From Beta vulgaris subsp. vulgaris (lineage: Eukaryota > Streptophyta > Magnoliopsida > Caryophyllales > Amaranthaceae): a stretch of DNA of 64,000 nucleotides. The translations under genes were made by a program, and so were the position numbers. Shown piece by piece: positions 9,443 through 22,049 of the stretch. The stretch covers positions 34,102,844 to 34,166,843 of the forward strand of contig NC_079207.1 in the NCBI RefSeq assembly GCF_026745355.1. The letters run 5' to 3'. Within the stretch, counting starts at the first letter, position 1; each line of letters begins with the position of its first letter. The notes beneath the pieces were generated by a model that saw only the letters and a list, made by a program, of their open reading frames with translations, was not told the DNA's origin and did not search any database.

Positions 9443-11066
9443 CTTGACATTGAGAAAATTAAGTTTCTTAGAGGAAAGAAGAACTCCAAGATGCTAAAAA
9501 GGAAGATTCCCAATAGGTAAATAGACTGTCTCTGAAATCAGAAAGGCCTCATGATAAAAGAAACTTTTTAAGTATTTTTAAAGGGGATTTAAAGTATTTT
9601 AAAGTTGCTGGAATTAATTTGGAGTATTGATTTTGAATTTTATTGGTTGTTTTAGGCGATTTTTAAGGTGTTAAAGTTGGCCTACCAATTTGCCTACACA
9701 AGGTATGTACATACCTATTGTTGCTTGATGTAGCATCATAATTTTAAGAAGGAAAAGTTATGTAGTATCATGTATAGGAACTTTGCGAGTTCATATATGA
9801 TTTCTATTATTGTTGGATTTTATATGTTTTATGCCTGTGTGTGAACATGTAAGTATGAGATTTATTTATGAGATGAATATCGTGTTTTTATGGAATATTG
9901 ATGCAAGCATGTTGGTTGGGAACTTTATTTATTAATTCACATGGTGGAATTAATATCTTTATTGAGTTGGATCATGATTAAATCATGTGTTCCCTTTTAT
10001 TATTATTTTCATTACTCTATGAGGAATGTGGGCCTTATTTAGTAAGTTGATAAATTATGTCTTTGAAAGGTAAGTTGGTTGTTGGCTAGGTTCAACAAAT
10101 AAGAAGGACTGAAATCAAGAAGGAATTAATATTGGGATGTAAGTTGTATGATCACTTATTGAATCCTAAGATAAAGAGGAAAGCTGTGAATGTTTGACTA
10201 TATGTTATCTATATTGCTTGTGTGTCATAACAAGTAATAATTGGTAAATCATGTAAAGTAAAACATGGATAGTAATAAAATTTAGACTGGTGCACATATG
10301 AAGTTGGGCAGTCAGGAGTTGGGGTACATGGTGAGCGGGCCATGGGTTTTTCTAAGAATTGGATTAATCACCATTCCTATTTTTATTCAAAGGTTCCTCG
10401 ATATCGCAAGTGATTATGGAATACAGAGTTGCGCCCGTATTCCATCTTCCTAGGTGAAGGCTGGTTTTTAGTTAGACAACTCGGTCCAATAACTATTCCA
10501 TTAAAATAATAAAAGATGCTTAAAGTTTAGTTCAGTAAGAGTTATTTGTAGATTGTTAGATTGTTATGTTATTATTTGTTCGTGCTTATTATTTATTAGT
10601 ATCAAGTTATGAATGTTATTTATTATTATGTAGTACTCAACTTTGCTGGTTACGTGCTTTGTTTGTATGTGTTGATCATGGCTTTGCCTTATTGATCCTG
10701 TGATGACCATTCTTGGTGAGAAGATTCTTTAGTGCATTGACATCTACAGGTTTGCAGATGTTGCATCATGGGGATCTAGGAATGGAAAGCGTGTGTAACA
10801 AATTGGCTTAATTATTGTTTTAGTAGATACATTTTATTTAAGTTTGGTTCGAAGTTAACATTGATAGTGTTGTTTGGATTTTAAAGTACTTTGATTATAT
10901 ATTATATTTCAATTCTAAAGTTTAGTTATATGTTTTTCGCTGCAAAATTCTGAATAAGCCGATAAGTTATCACACGGGCGATAATGCTTTGATGATTCTA
11001 AAAGTTTTATATTAAAAATGTATTTCTAGAAAAGAGAGAATTATCGGGGTGATACACTGGTACTTG
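9443..11066 (+). repeat. LTR fragment (chromovirus-like), 3' end intact
   Basis: This AT-rich stretch has no coding frame. Its right part has a pattern typical of the 3' half of long Ty3/gypsy LTRs: a ctacaggtttgcagatg block, cgctgcaaaattctg, a cacacgggcgataatg block and a terminal aattatcggggtgataca. The base after 11066 continues an integrase reading frame (see 11067-11090), so an LTR edge here is well supported. Its 5' end is hidden by the Tat element or lies outside the window. Confidence 0.55.
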
Positions 11067-11090
11067 GACCCAAGTTCCTCAAATATTGGT
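11067..11090 (+). pseudogene. chromovirus copy A integrase, short left remnant
   Basis: The 24 bases between the LTR end and LINE-1 encode LVLGPKFLKY. They continue in frame into MVKQVKVIQEKIKAAQDRQ at 39094 onward once LINE-1 is removed. This matches the LNLGPEMIEE...KVKLIQERMKAAQDRQ segment of gypsy-2 in the same window, which fixes the identity. Confidence 0.7.
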
Positions 11091-11266
11091 AAGATGTAAG
11101 AAATTTTATACCAAAAAAGCATTAAAGCTCCACCATCAACAATCATAACCACTTAAACAAAACACCAAAGCAACTAAACATCCACTACACTACACTAAAA
11201 CCATATACAAACTGATACAAAACTCTCAACTAGTATCAGAACACAAAAAATACATCATAGCCTTGA

Positions 11267-14200
11267 TTAGTTAGACTCTAGAGCTAACTTCTCTAACCAC
11301 TCAATATCCTCTCTAGGCCATTTTATTGTCACCTGATTCTGCACACAGTCTTCTAAATGCCTTTGATAACGTCTTCAGGGAGAGGAACCTTAAATTCCCA
11401 CACTACACTGTTCCTAGCCTTCCATACATCTACACTACTACATCCAAAGTAGTATAGCACAAATTATGTCTTCTTTTGCTCCCATGCTTCCTACCCCGTT
11501 TCTTCCGATTTGTATACACACGCTCGTATGCTGAAACTCTTATGCCTAACCACTACATAAGACCAGAATATACCAGCTTGCTAAATGGGCATCTAAAGAA
11601 CATATGCTGACAATCTTCTATATCTTGTTAGCATAGGGCACATCTACTGTCACTACTAACTCCCACAGCCATAAGCTTGTCTCTAGTCCTCAGCTTGTGT
11701 TTAACAGCCATCCAAGCTATGATCGAATGTTTGCGAACATTAAAAGAGTTCCAAACCCAATTATGCCATGTAATTCTCTCTCCTTCAGGATTAATCTAGT
11801 GATATACTGCCTTGATTGTGTACTTTTCATCAGAGTTTAGCCACCTATTTCCAGTGTAGGCTTGTCTCAACAGCTCTTTAACTTTGCAAATATTCTTCCA
11901 ACACCAACTTGCATTCACTGGAGCTCTATACTCCCACCATTCAGCATCCTTAAGATACACTCAATGGACCCATTAGATCCATAACAAATCAGCTTTATTA
12001 TCTATTTGCCATACATACTTTCCAATAGCCGTAATATTCCAACTAATACATTCCCTTACACCTAAACCTCCTCTATTTTTAGCATAGCACACATCCTGTC
12101 ATGCTATAGGAGGAGGTTTAGAAGATTACAATTTTCCCTCCTATATATATGCCCTGCAGATCCTTGTTACTGCCTCCAGCACACCTTTAGGCAATATGAA
12201 CACTTGTGCCCCAGTAAGAACGTAAGTTCATAAGCACAACATTTATCAAAGTCACTCTTCCAGCATATGATAAATGTCTCGAACTCAAGAAAACAAGCCT
12301 ATATTCTTTTTGATGTGATAGGGACCCCTAAGTACCTGAATAGGAAAGACCCTCTCTAACATCCAGTAAGTTGGAGGATTCTTTGTTGAACTTCCTCCTT
12401 CACATTGCCGAAGTAGACTATTGTTTTCTTTTGGCTAGCAAACAGACCAGATGTAGCTGAGAAAGTCTTTAGAATTCGTTTCATCATAATTGCAGATTGA
12501 GTCACACCTTTACAGAAAAACATCAAATCATCTGCAAATATCAGGTGTGTGTAAGCTTCAACTCAGAGCATCTGTAATGAAATTCAAATTCTGCCTTCTT
12601 TTGCATTTTTTTCATCAACCTTGAACAATAATCCATAGCAATAACAAACAAGAGAGAGGATATAGGATCCCCTTACCTCAACCCTCTCTTGCCTTTAAAG
12701 ACACCACGCGGCTTCCCATTTATACTCTATGAATAGCTAGGGGTAGTCACACATAACATTACCCACGTAACAAATTGCTTTGGGAACTTCAATCCTATCA
12801 CCATTTCTCTAATGAACTGCCAATCAAGGGAGTCATAAGCTTTGCACAGATCAACTTTCATAGTGCATCTAGCAGGCTCAGACTTTCTTTTATAGTGCCT
12901 CAACATATCCTGGCATATTAGTATGTTATGATTAATGACTCTTTGTTCCACAAAAGCACTTTGAACTGGCTCAATGATATCTGGCAGCACCTTCTTCAAT
13001 CTACTACACAACATTTTGGAAATGACTTTATATAGGACATTGCAGCATGCAATGGGCCTATATCGAGTGACATCCTGAGGTTGTTCACACTTAGAGATCA
13101 GGCAAAGAGTAGTACTATTTATTTGTCTTAGAATCTTTCGAGACCTGAAAAAAATCCAGAATAGCACTAGTGATATCTTCCCCTATAATGCTCCATAACT
13201 GTTTAAAGAAGTGACTAGAGTACCCATCAGGCCCAGGAGCCTTATTATCTTCAATTTCAAACAAAGTTGACTTCACGTCCTCACATCAAAAAGGTTGAAT
13301 CGATAAAACTTGTTGTCTTCATTCAATTTCACTCCTTCATTCAGGACACTATTGCTCACCTTTTTCCTATTAGTAAGAGCATTGCCTAACAAACCTTCAT
13401 AAAACTCCATAAATGCATTCTCCACTTGCTCTTTAGTATCATCCCACCCTCCATTCATATCCTCCAATCTGTATATATGATTTAGAGATCTTCTTCTTCT
13501 CAAGCATGCATGAAAATATGCAGTATTAGTGTCACCATCCTTTAACCTGTCACATCTTTCTTTCTGATGAAGGAAAGTCATTCTAGCTTGATTCATCTCC
13601 AAGCATCTCTTCTTGGCTTCTGATTCAAGAGCTTGCAACTCAGGATTCCTCATATCTAAGTGCAATTGCTTTTGTATTGTAATCAAATGCTTATAGGCCA
13701 CATCTGCTTCAATCTCAATGTTAGAGAACTTGCTCTTATTCAGCATTTTCAGCTCAACTTTCATCTCCTTCGATTTCTTAACAACTTGATACATTTCACG
13801 TCTAGTAAATTGTTTTTGCCGTCCTCTTACCATAATGGATTCAAATTCCACTGCTTTAGTCCACATATTGAAAAACCTGAAAGCCTTTGGATTACCACCC
13901 TGCTGGCCTTCCAGTTGGATTATACAAGGAGAGTGATCTGACACACTCTCTGGAAGAAAGTTAGCCAAAGAGCCTCCAAACTTAGTCAGCCAAGCATCAT
14001 TGACAAAAACTCTTATCAATTTTAGAATACACCCTTTCCTCCCCCTCTTGTTTGTTAGACCATGTGAAGAATGGGCCCACACTATCCAAATCTTGCACCT
14101 CACAATTCCTCAAACACCTTCTAATCCCTTCCACTTCTTGCATTGTAACAACGGAGCCCAATCTCTCATTGAAATTAAACAAATTATTAAAGTCTCCACG

Positions 14201-14440
14201 AATTACCCAAGGCACCCTACTTACCTTCAGTCTCCTTAAATCATCCCACATAACCAATATGTCAGCAATATCATTTGAGCAGTACCCCAAAGTCAAATAA
14301 AAGCACCTACCAGTACCCTTATGAGTCACCTTGCGATGAATAAACTGAGGTCTACATTCCACTACCTCAACATCAAATTTATGATGAAGCCAAATGTAAT
14401 AGCATTCTCTCCAACATCATATATACTAGGATAAAAGTGG
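11267..14440 (-). pseudogene. LINE-1 ORF2: endonuclease C-part, reverse transcriptase, zf-RVT region
   Basis: From right to left: endonuclease motifs VIRGDFNNLFN, FFTWSNKQ and VSDHSPCI; a long helical linker ending GDTNTAYFHACLRRR; RT with DVTRYRPIACCNVLYKVISK, KVDLCKAYDSLDW and GDPIS; and FADDLMFFC near 12519-12545. A C-terminal region follows with Trp-rich and Cys-His segments typical of the reverse-transcriptase zinc-binding domain, ending near 11267. Many frame changes and stops lie between about 12700 and 11300. Its N-terminus is at 37381-37578, cut off by the insertion of LTR B. Confidence 0.8.
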
Positions 14441-14449
14441 ATCGGATAA

Positions 14450-14662
14450 TTAAGAACCATCATTCTCAATGGTTAAGAAAGCTTGTGGATAAGCACTATC
14501 ATTCTTAATGGTTAAGAAAGCTTGTGGATAAGCACTATCATTCTTAAAGTTAAGAAAGCTTGTGGATAAGCACTATCATTCTTAGTGGTTAAGAAAGATT
14601 GTGGATAAGCACTATCATTCTTAGTGGTTAAGAAATCTTGTGGATAAGCACTATCATTTTTA
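14450..14662 (+). repeat. 39-40 bp tandem repeats in LTR B
   Basis: The unit gtggataagcactatcattc followed by ttagtggttaagaaagctt is repeated about five times here. Two more degenerate copies follow at 16248-16310, beyond the CACTA insertion. Tandem repeats in the upstream part of an LTR often act as enhancer-like units; that role is inferred. Confidence 0.85.
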
Positions 14663-14665
14663 GTG

Positions 14666-16247
14666 CACTAGTAGAAAAAAGTCGATTTGCGTCGGACCTG
14701 GACCCCTATATGCGTCGGACCTGGGTCCGACGGCACATGTGTCGATGCAGATGACCTAAAACTGAAATGCGTCGTATCCGCAAACGACGCAGATTGTTAA
14801 GCTGTTACGTCGCACGTTGTATACGGTGCGACGCATATGGCTCTCGGATTTGCGTCGCACATAGCCCATGGTGCGACGCAAATCATCCATCTGCATCGCA
14901 CATACATTAACATGCGACGCAGATTAACACAATAGCCCAGCAAGTCAGACCCATTTGCGTCGCACTTAGTCTTACATCCGACGCAAATGGGTTAATTTTT
15001 GTTAAAAAAAATAATTCACGTCATCTGAATCTACATAACAAAATCCTAAAATTAACAAAACGCATACATTTAAACTGAAATTCGCAAATGGAAATTCAGC
15101 AAAACTGAAAACGCATACATAACAATGATACATAAAATTATAAATAATACATAAACAAAATTCAGCAAAACTAGTAAAGGATAAAGCCCAGCAAGATCTG
15201 AAGTGTGAATACAAATTTGAATGAACTTCCTTCGCTAAAAACGAATTCAAAAAAACTAATAAAAACAGAAAAACAAAATCAACAAAAGCAATCAACCATA
15301 ATCTATACAAAATTAAAAAATTAAAAAACGAAATTAAAAACTTAAATATTCAGATCTAACATACAAAAAAACGAAATTAAAAAAATGAACCTAAAAAAAC
15401 AAAATCAAATCTAACACACAAGAATGAAATTGCACTATATATATTTTAAAAAAACCTAAATCACCAAAATCAGAGCGAACTTCGTTCTTTCTTCAGATCT
15501 CGTTCTTCTTGAATTTTCGTTCTTGAATTTCAGAAAGCAGTAGCGGAAAAAAGGCTGAAAAATCGTCGTTGTTGGTGTTGTCGGGTCTTCGATGCTGAAG
15601 ATTCGCTCGCCGGAAATGGTGTTGTCGTTGTTGGGTGAAGAAGAAGATGGTTGATTTTAGAGAAATTAAACCAGAGAGATGATGAGAGTTGATGATGATG
15701 AGATTTGAGAGAAATTAAACGATGATTTGGTTGCCGGAATTATGGTTGAGTGAGTGAGAGGGAGAGAGAGAGAGAGATGATGAAACGACTGAAGATTGAG
15801 TGATGAATTAGGGTTGAGTGAGGGAGAGGGAGAGGGAGAGAGAGAGAGATATGTTGAAACGGCGAAATATTGAGTGAGGAATTAGGGTTAAGTGACGCGG
15901 CGTGGTTTTTGAAATAAAATTGGGCTTATCTGCGTCGGACGGGTTAGAGGGTCCGACGCATATTGCCTTTGTGCGTCGCACACAACCCTTAGTGCGACGC
16001 AGATTGGCCTCGGTTTCTCCACCCTACAACGAAACAATATGCGTCGCATCACATAAACATGCGATGCACAAAGGCAATATGTGTCGCACACACAGAGGGT
16101 GCGACGCATATTGCTCGTATACCTGATATGTTTGATGATGTTTGCGTCGTACACTGTGTGGCGTGCGACGCAAATAGGGTTTTTGCGTAATTTCCATTTC
16201 AGTGCGACGCACATCAGGGGACGCAAATCGTCGTTTTTCTTCTAGTG
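14666..16247. mobile_element. non-autonomous CACTA (En/Spm) element, CACTA-1
   Basis: The ends are CACTAGTAGAAAAA and TTTTTCTTCTAGTG, flanked by the 3 bp duplication gtg (14663-14665 and 16248-16250). Subterminal TTTGCGTCG/GCGACGCA motifs recur many times in both orientations at 14685-14990 and 15925-16225; such arrays bind CACTA transposase. No transposase gene is present in the 1582 bp. The interior reads on the minus strand like a plant 5' leader (see finding). Confidence 0.9.
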
Positions 16248-18093
16248 GTGGTTAAGAAAGCTAGTGGATAAGAACTAACATTCTTAGTGATTAAGAAAGC
16301 TTTGAGAACCAATAGATAAGTTAGAAATTCCTTGAGAGCCTTCAACATTAATATTATGAAAATCGTTTGGAGATTGTTTTATCAGGTACCGATGAACTTC
16401 GAGTTAAAGAGCCTTTCGGGGTTGAATCCGAGCTCATAACCTAACCAAACTTGATATATGACATGGTTGGGATGTCTTAAGGTTAAAATGGTCATTTATG
16501 CCCATGAACTACGTGGCTCAATAAGGTAAAATTGCCTACATATTAAAAACTGGCCAGCTGAAATATCAGTTCAGACCTATCCTCAAAGAAAGCTTCTTAG
16601 CAGCTGCTTGAGTGTCGATCTCTTAAAGATCTTTTATTGCATGAAATCCAACATCTCAAGCTAACATCTCCAATAAGAATCACCCAGAAACTCCAAGAAA
16701 CCGACCTCACCCAGAAGAGGTTTCCCTCCCCCATGGGTATCGCCAGAACAGGCCCTATAAACAGGTGTCATGGTTTTTCGTCCTTTTCTTCTAAATCTTC
16801 TTCTTTGATACCTACTTCTCTTTACATACAACTCTTCTAGACATAATTCCTTAGTGTTTCAAGCATTTAGTAGAGTTTTCAAGCTTTGGGAAATTGTAGA
16901 AAACTTCAAAGGAACATAAAACAGATTGTTGTAAGTACATCTTTGCATCTCCCTTGTACTTAGCTTAGTTATTTATGTTCTAAAACTTTTTTAAAATAAT
17001 CTTTAGCATTTTTACATATTCAAGGGAAGTTGTAGGAAGAGTAAACCACTTGGGATAAGAAGTCTTAAGTGCACTAAGCAACCTAAGTGAAGGTACACAC
17101 TTAGTTTAGTTGTAGCCTAGAGATTTTCCTACGTGTGGTCAGATGATTGTTTCTTTCTATTTTGAAGCATGATTGTGAAATGAAATATCTTTTGATATGT
17201 ATATTAGTATGTGATTTAAGTTTAGTTAGTTCAATTCTACAATCTAGAATTATGATTATAAATTGAGCATGCTAGCCGTGTGACGTAGCTAGTGTTGTTA
17301 TTGAATTTATAATTGATTTTGAATTAAGGATCATGGAATTTGGATGTTAAAGGTTGATAATTTCTAAATTGAGAATTATTTAGGATTATGTTTTCAAGTT
17401 TAGATCAGTCTAAGTTTGGTTATTGATGACTGTTGTCATTGTGAGGTGATTGTTGGAGGATAATCATGGAGTGGAGTACTATTTGGAGATTAAGGAACTC
17501 GATTGCGGTTCAGGTTACTTTTATGTTCAGTAAAATCATTTACTCATGCCCTTGTGTGTGTGTCAATATTTGTGTTCTATTTTCGATAAATAAGTTCGTA
17601 CTGTGGCCATAGTTATGAATGTGATGTTGTGAGTTAATTCTGGAAATGTTATTCCATGAATATGAATATGCAAATGTTTTGCTGGCTTAGTTTATGAACT
17701 GAAAATAGTAAGTGGGCAAAGTATGGGTGGAGGATAGTTACTCTTTTGACCTGATATGGTCAGCTACGCTCCATTGCGAACTTTGGGGGTAGTGTATTGC
17801 TGGACTCCATAGCGAGCTTAGAGGCAGCTTTTGTCTTTTATCCAAAGTCCATACTTGCCATTAATTTGTATAAGAGAGTGAACTATGCCAGCGGTGTAAC
17901 GAGATGAAAATGATTTGAGAAACAAAATGTTTATAACAGGCTTAAGTAAAGGTTACAAGTTTTCCACTCATTTTGGAATTTTATTTGTTTTGTATTTCTT
18001 CTCTGAATTTACAGGTTTGGTATCAAGAGCTCGAGAATGGAAGTGAAGCAAGATTATGATGTCGTCCTAGATTGTGGATTGAGTTTGTATCTA

Positions 18094-19250
18094 TGTTATT
18101 TCACTATTTTGATAATGACATATAATTAAAGTTTACATATTTTTAGTTTATTAATTCAGTTTTTAGTTTTCTTGCTAGAAGTAATTTGTTTATGTCTTAG
18201 ATCTATTTCTTCAGTTTATTTTGTTATATTTATTTTGTTTTTCTAGTTTTAATTAGTGTAATTATCTTTAGGTTTCACATATAAAATGATAAATAACTTA
18301 TAAAGATTTGATTAGGTGTTTAATCAAGTTTAAAGTTATTTATAAGTTATTTGTGTTATCTGATTCATATTATGGATGTAACAAATGAAAAATATTAAGA
18401 TTCCATAATATCGTTTTTAGTTAAGTGCTTGTGCAGCATCTATGGTTACCTAAAATCTAGGAGCCGCAAAACACTAACCTAAGGAGGCGCTTAGGAAGAG
18501 AACGTTGAGGTAGTTCCTATAATTTAGGAACCGCAACAACCTAACTATTTGTGAGGCGTGTGATCATGGAGAAGTGGCTGAGATCGTGGCTGAGATCGTG
18601 GAAGCCAAACTGAACAAACTATCAACGGTAAAACTGCAACGAAAAGAACATGGAGAAGTAGCTGAAGCTACGTGTGATCATGGAGAAGTTTTTGAAGAAA
18701 ATCGTGGAGAAGTGCTTAAGAAATTAGGTCTCTACAAATAGGCATTTGTAACAGATCTTTTAGAAATACTTTCAGAATTTTATGTAATATTCTTAGAGAA
18801 AGTACATTCGGTTTTCTTCTTCTTAGAAATTGATGTATTATATATTGGGTTGAGTGAATCTAATTCTGTAATCAGTTTGAGAGAAAAAGAGAAAAGGCTT
18901 TGAGTGAAGTCAAGGGAGAAGTCAACTGTTCAGGGGGAACAGGCTGACAGGGAACCAGTTCCTAGAGGAATAGAGTTGGTCCGAGTTTAGGTTGTACAAA
19001 AGAGAGTCTTTTGACCTAAAAGTTATTAAAGAGAATTGAGTCAAAATCCCTCGTGGTTAAGGTTTTTCTTCCTATTGGGCCTAGGAAGTTTTCCTTGTAA
19101 AAATCTCTTGTTCCTAGTTCTTTCTATATTCATGCAATTATTTCTTTCTTACTTATTCATTCTTTTATTTCCGCAAAAAGTTTGAAAATCTCTCCAACTA
19201 CAATTCACCCCCCCTCTTGTAGTTGCTTAAGTGTTCGTCCAAGACTAAAA
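18094..19250 (+). repeat. left LTR of copia-1
   Basis: It starts TGTTATTTCACTATTTTG and ends aagactaaaa, where the right LTR has aagactaaca, so the terminal CA is mutated here. Length is 1157 bp. It contains repeated ggagaagtggctgagatcgt-type phrases. Confidence 0.9.
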
Positions 19251-19252
19251 AT

Positions 19253-19264
19253 TGGTATCAGAGC
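19253..19264 (+). other. copia-1 primer binding site (initiator tRNA-Met)
   Basis: TGGTATCAGAGC lies two bases after the left LTR and is the standard complement of the 3' end of plant initiator tRNA-Met. Confidence 0.9.
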
Positions 19265-19314
19265 CTAGTTCCTTCAAAATCAGTTAACACTGAGGAGCCA
19301 GTTCCTGAAAACGA

Positions 19315-20248
19315 TGAACACATCAGGAGAAAGATTGGAAGAAGTATTATCCATACTGGAAGAATCGTATGGAAATTTTTATAAAGGCCGAAATTTATCA
19401 AGTTTGGAGAGTTATAGAGATTGGTGACTTCGAAGTCACAGGTAAAAATGAAAAAGGTGAAGACATTCCCAAGCCTCTCTCAAAATTTGATAAAGATGAC
19501 TTCGACAAGATGGAGATGAACAACTTGGCCAAGAAAATTCTTCACTGCGGTCTTGGTCCCCATGAACACAATCGAGTCATGGGATGCAAGTCAGCCAAGC
19601 AAATGTGGGAACTTCTTCGAGTTACTCACGAAGGAACAAACGAAGTCAAGAGATCAAAGATTGACATGCTCATGCACAAATATGAGCTATTTCAAATGAA
19701 GCCTAAGGAGTCTGTTCAAGAGATGCTCACAAGATTCTCCAACATCATAAATGAGCTTGAATCTCTAGGAAAGATCATTACTGCTGAGGAACAAGTACGT
19801 AAAGCTCTACGAAGTCTTCCTCAAGATGAAAAATGGATGGCAAAGGTTACTGCCTTGCTCGAAACTAAAGATTTCACCACATTCAATATCGAGCAACTTT
19901 CCGGTTCCTTGTTAACTCATGAAATCCATCTAGGAACTCATGAAGTTGACTCTAGTAGACCTAAGCCCTTAGCTCTCAAGTCCGATGATCTGGAGGATTC
20001 AGATACTGATGATGAAGAGGCAGCACTGATCGTGAAAAGATTCAAAAAGTTCTTTAACAAGTACTACAAAGGGAAGAATATGAAAAAGTCAGGAAAGCTA
20101 AGCTGGCACAAGTGTGGAAGTCCGGATCACTTCATCAAGGAATGCCCTCTCTGGGAAAATGAAAAGAGCAAAGAAAGTACAAGAAAAAGGGAAAATAATA
20201 ACAAAAACCTTTCTCAAAAGTTGATATGAGAAGGGCCATGGTAGCTGC
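19315..20248 (+). pseudogene. copia-1 gag, N-terminal part
   Basis: The frame from ATG 19369 gives 286 residues. Upstream codons in the same frame (YYPYWKNR) show that the true start is earlier, with a frame problem near 19320-19350. The UBN2-type gag core is seen in AEIYQVWRVIEIGD, SAKQMWELLRVTHEG, VQEMLTRFSNIINELESLGK and VRKALRSLP. A zinc knuckle follows, WHKCGSPDHFIKECP, whose first Cys is replaced by Trp. The frame ends at a TGA at 20227-20229, about 20 bases before the hAT insertion. Confidence 0.8.
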
Positions 20249-20256
20249 ATGGGGAG

Positions 20257-21238
20257 CAGGCCCGGTCCTGATCTTTTTGGGGCCCTAGGCAAAATGGTAG
20301 ATTGGGGCCCCTTTAAAAAATACAAATTAAAATAAAACAAAATAAAAAATTTGATAGTAATTCTATGAAATAAATCCGTTGTTCAAGCGAATGCAAATTT
20401 GCAAATAAATGTTTTTTAGGCAACATTGTAATTTGCAAATAAAATAAATAACATACAGAAATTAACAATCAATTTAACATAATTGAGTATACTAAAAGTC
20501 TAAAACCATATTACATAATTCAGAAAAGAGAAAGGAGCAACAATGCCTTGAAACCACCGGAAGGCGGCGCGGCAAGCGACTAGGCGAGCAGCCAGCTTCA
20601 CTGATTCACGAACAGAACAGGCGAGCAGTTTCACAGCAAGCAGCAGGACATTCCAGTAGGCCGCAAGCGGCAGCAACAATACGACGATGGGATTCAGGAT
20701 CCGGCAGGCGGAAATCCGTCCACCGACGACGCGTCAGAGTCGCAGAAAATCATAACTCACCCAAATCAGAATAAAAAAAAAAATCCCGCAAAACCTTACT
20801 CATATTCTTAATTTCATAATATCTTAATAATTTCACTTGATTGAGACTAAATCGTATGAGTATTGCATTATTGAAATCCAATTCTTCCCTATTTAAATTA
20901 TGGAAAAAAATTCCCGTTGCCATATTTAAGGAAAATTTAACAGCTAATTTTTTGGGAAAATGAAAAATTTCAATGAGTCTAATGGAGATTAGAGAAAATT
21001 TTGGAAATTAAAAGAAGAATTTAATGGATCTTGAAAAGAGAGAGAGAAGAGGAGTGAAGAAGTAACGGAAGAGAAGTTGAAGAGACGAAGGATTTGGAAT
21101 GCTGAAGGCCTGAATTACACGCGTAATTTGGGTTATTAATCATTTTTTTTTTTTAGTTTTTTTTTTTAAGGATTGGGCCCCTTTTAGCCTTGGGCCCTTG
21201 TCCCTTGCCCCTCCAAACAATGCTCAGGGCCGGGCCTG
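20257..21238. mobile_element. non-autonomous hAT element
   Basis: Terminal inverted repeats are CAGGCCCGGTCCTGA and, at the far end, the complement of CAGGCCCGGCCCTGAGCA. A perfect 8 bp duplication atggggag (20249-20256 and 21239-21246) flanks the 982 bp element, the hallmark of hAT transposition. Inner ggggccc/gggcccc blocks extend the inverted repeat. A GC-richer block (about 20540-20750) sits in an otherwise AT-rich interior. No transposase is present. Confidence 0.92.
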
Positions 21239-21246
21239 ATGGGGAG

Positions 21247-22049
21247 AATCGGATTCAGACGAGGAGCAGGAACAACAAGAAGAGGAGACAACTCACTTAT
21301 GTCTCATGGCAAAAACAGACGAAGAAGAAGACTTGCCAAACAACAAGGTACGCATAAATGTTATTTAAGAAGAGTTAAAAGAACTTTCAAAGAATTAATT
21401 AATAAAACTACTTTTGGAAACCTTAGATAGACTACAAGGCTATTTGTGTTAGAGAAGAAAATTTAGAAAAAGCTTAGAAGTCACCAAAGGTCATTCAAAT
21501 TGGTTTAAAACAGTGAATGAAAACATTGAGGAAAGATTCTTTGAAGTCTTTGATGAAAACCGACGTATTCGAGAAGCTTTTGAAAAGGCTAAAAATGAAA
21601 ACTACTTCTTGAATATGGAAATGGCTGAATTGAAACTATTTGTTCGTGAAGGAACCAGTTCCTCTATAAATACCAGATTCGAGTTCGAAAAGTTAAAATT
21701 CGGACATGAAAAAGTTTTGAGTAAATATCTGGTACTTAAAGAGAAAATGGAAACTTCAAGAACGACTCTTCCTGATCCAGTAAGCTGGATACAAAAAATA
21801 TAAAAATGAAGGAACAGGTGGCTAGGTTTCAATCACAAGAAGAAAAACAAAATGAAAAAATATGTTGATCTTCCAAGCAGCCGAATATGTTCTTACTGTG
21901 GGAACAATGGACACTTAGTGTCTGAATGTTCCTGCAGAGAAGAACATATTAAAATGAACACCCACTTAGTTAAACAAGTTTGGAAAGTCAAGAGAAATAC
22001 AAGCCCGACAGAGGAACCCAAGTCAAACTGGATTCCTACCACTGACTGA
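21247..22049 (+). pseudogene. copia-1 gag C-part and second zinc knuckle
   Basis: Acidic Glu/Asp/Gln-rich sequence continues the gag frame right after the hAT element. A Lys/Glu-rich coiled-coil-like stretch (about 21513-21803) follows, then RICSYCGNNGHLVSEC, an intact CCHC zinc knuckle at 21885-21935. Stops at several points split it. A long region between two zinc knuckles fits SIRE-type elements. Confidence 0.7.

Larger units (their letters stand above)
14450..18093 (+). repeat. LTR B, left part (long Ty3/gypsy-type LTR inside LINE-1)
   Basis: It begins with about 39 bp tandem repeats, followed by U3-like sequence, a TATA box (ccctataaacagg, near 16755) and a long transcribed-type region with the phrases acctgatatggtcagctacgctcc and ctccatagcgagctta common in long plant gypsy LTRs. 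Copia-1 interrupts it at 18093, and its end lies at 37103-37355. Excluding insertions it is about 2.3 kb. No gag-pol accompanies it, so it is a solo LTR or a truncated relic. The exact 5' end and a target duplication could not be verified. Confidence 0.6.

Noticed and set aside
14362..14460. Target duplication for LTR B
   Set aside because: The right flank ccaaa is not found at the left edge (aaaag before TGGATCGG). I could not define the left border and therefore claim no duplication.
15002..15310. Minus-strand frame rich in Phe, Leu and Cys
   Set aside because: It lies in the A-rich interior of CACTA-1. The hydrophobic appearance comes from T-rich codons and there is no start context or homology.
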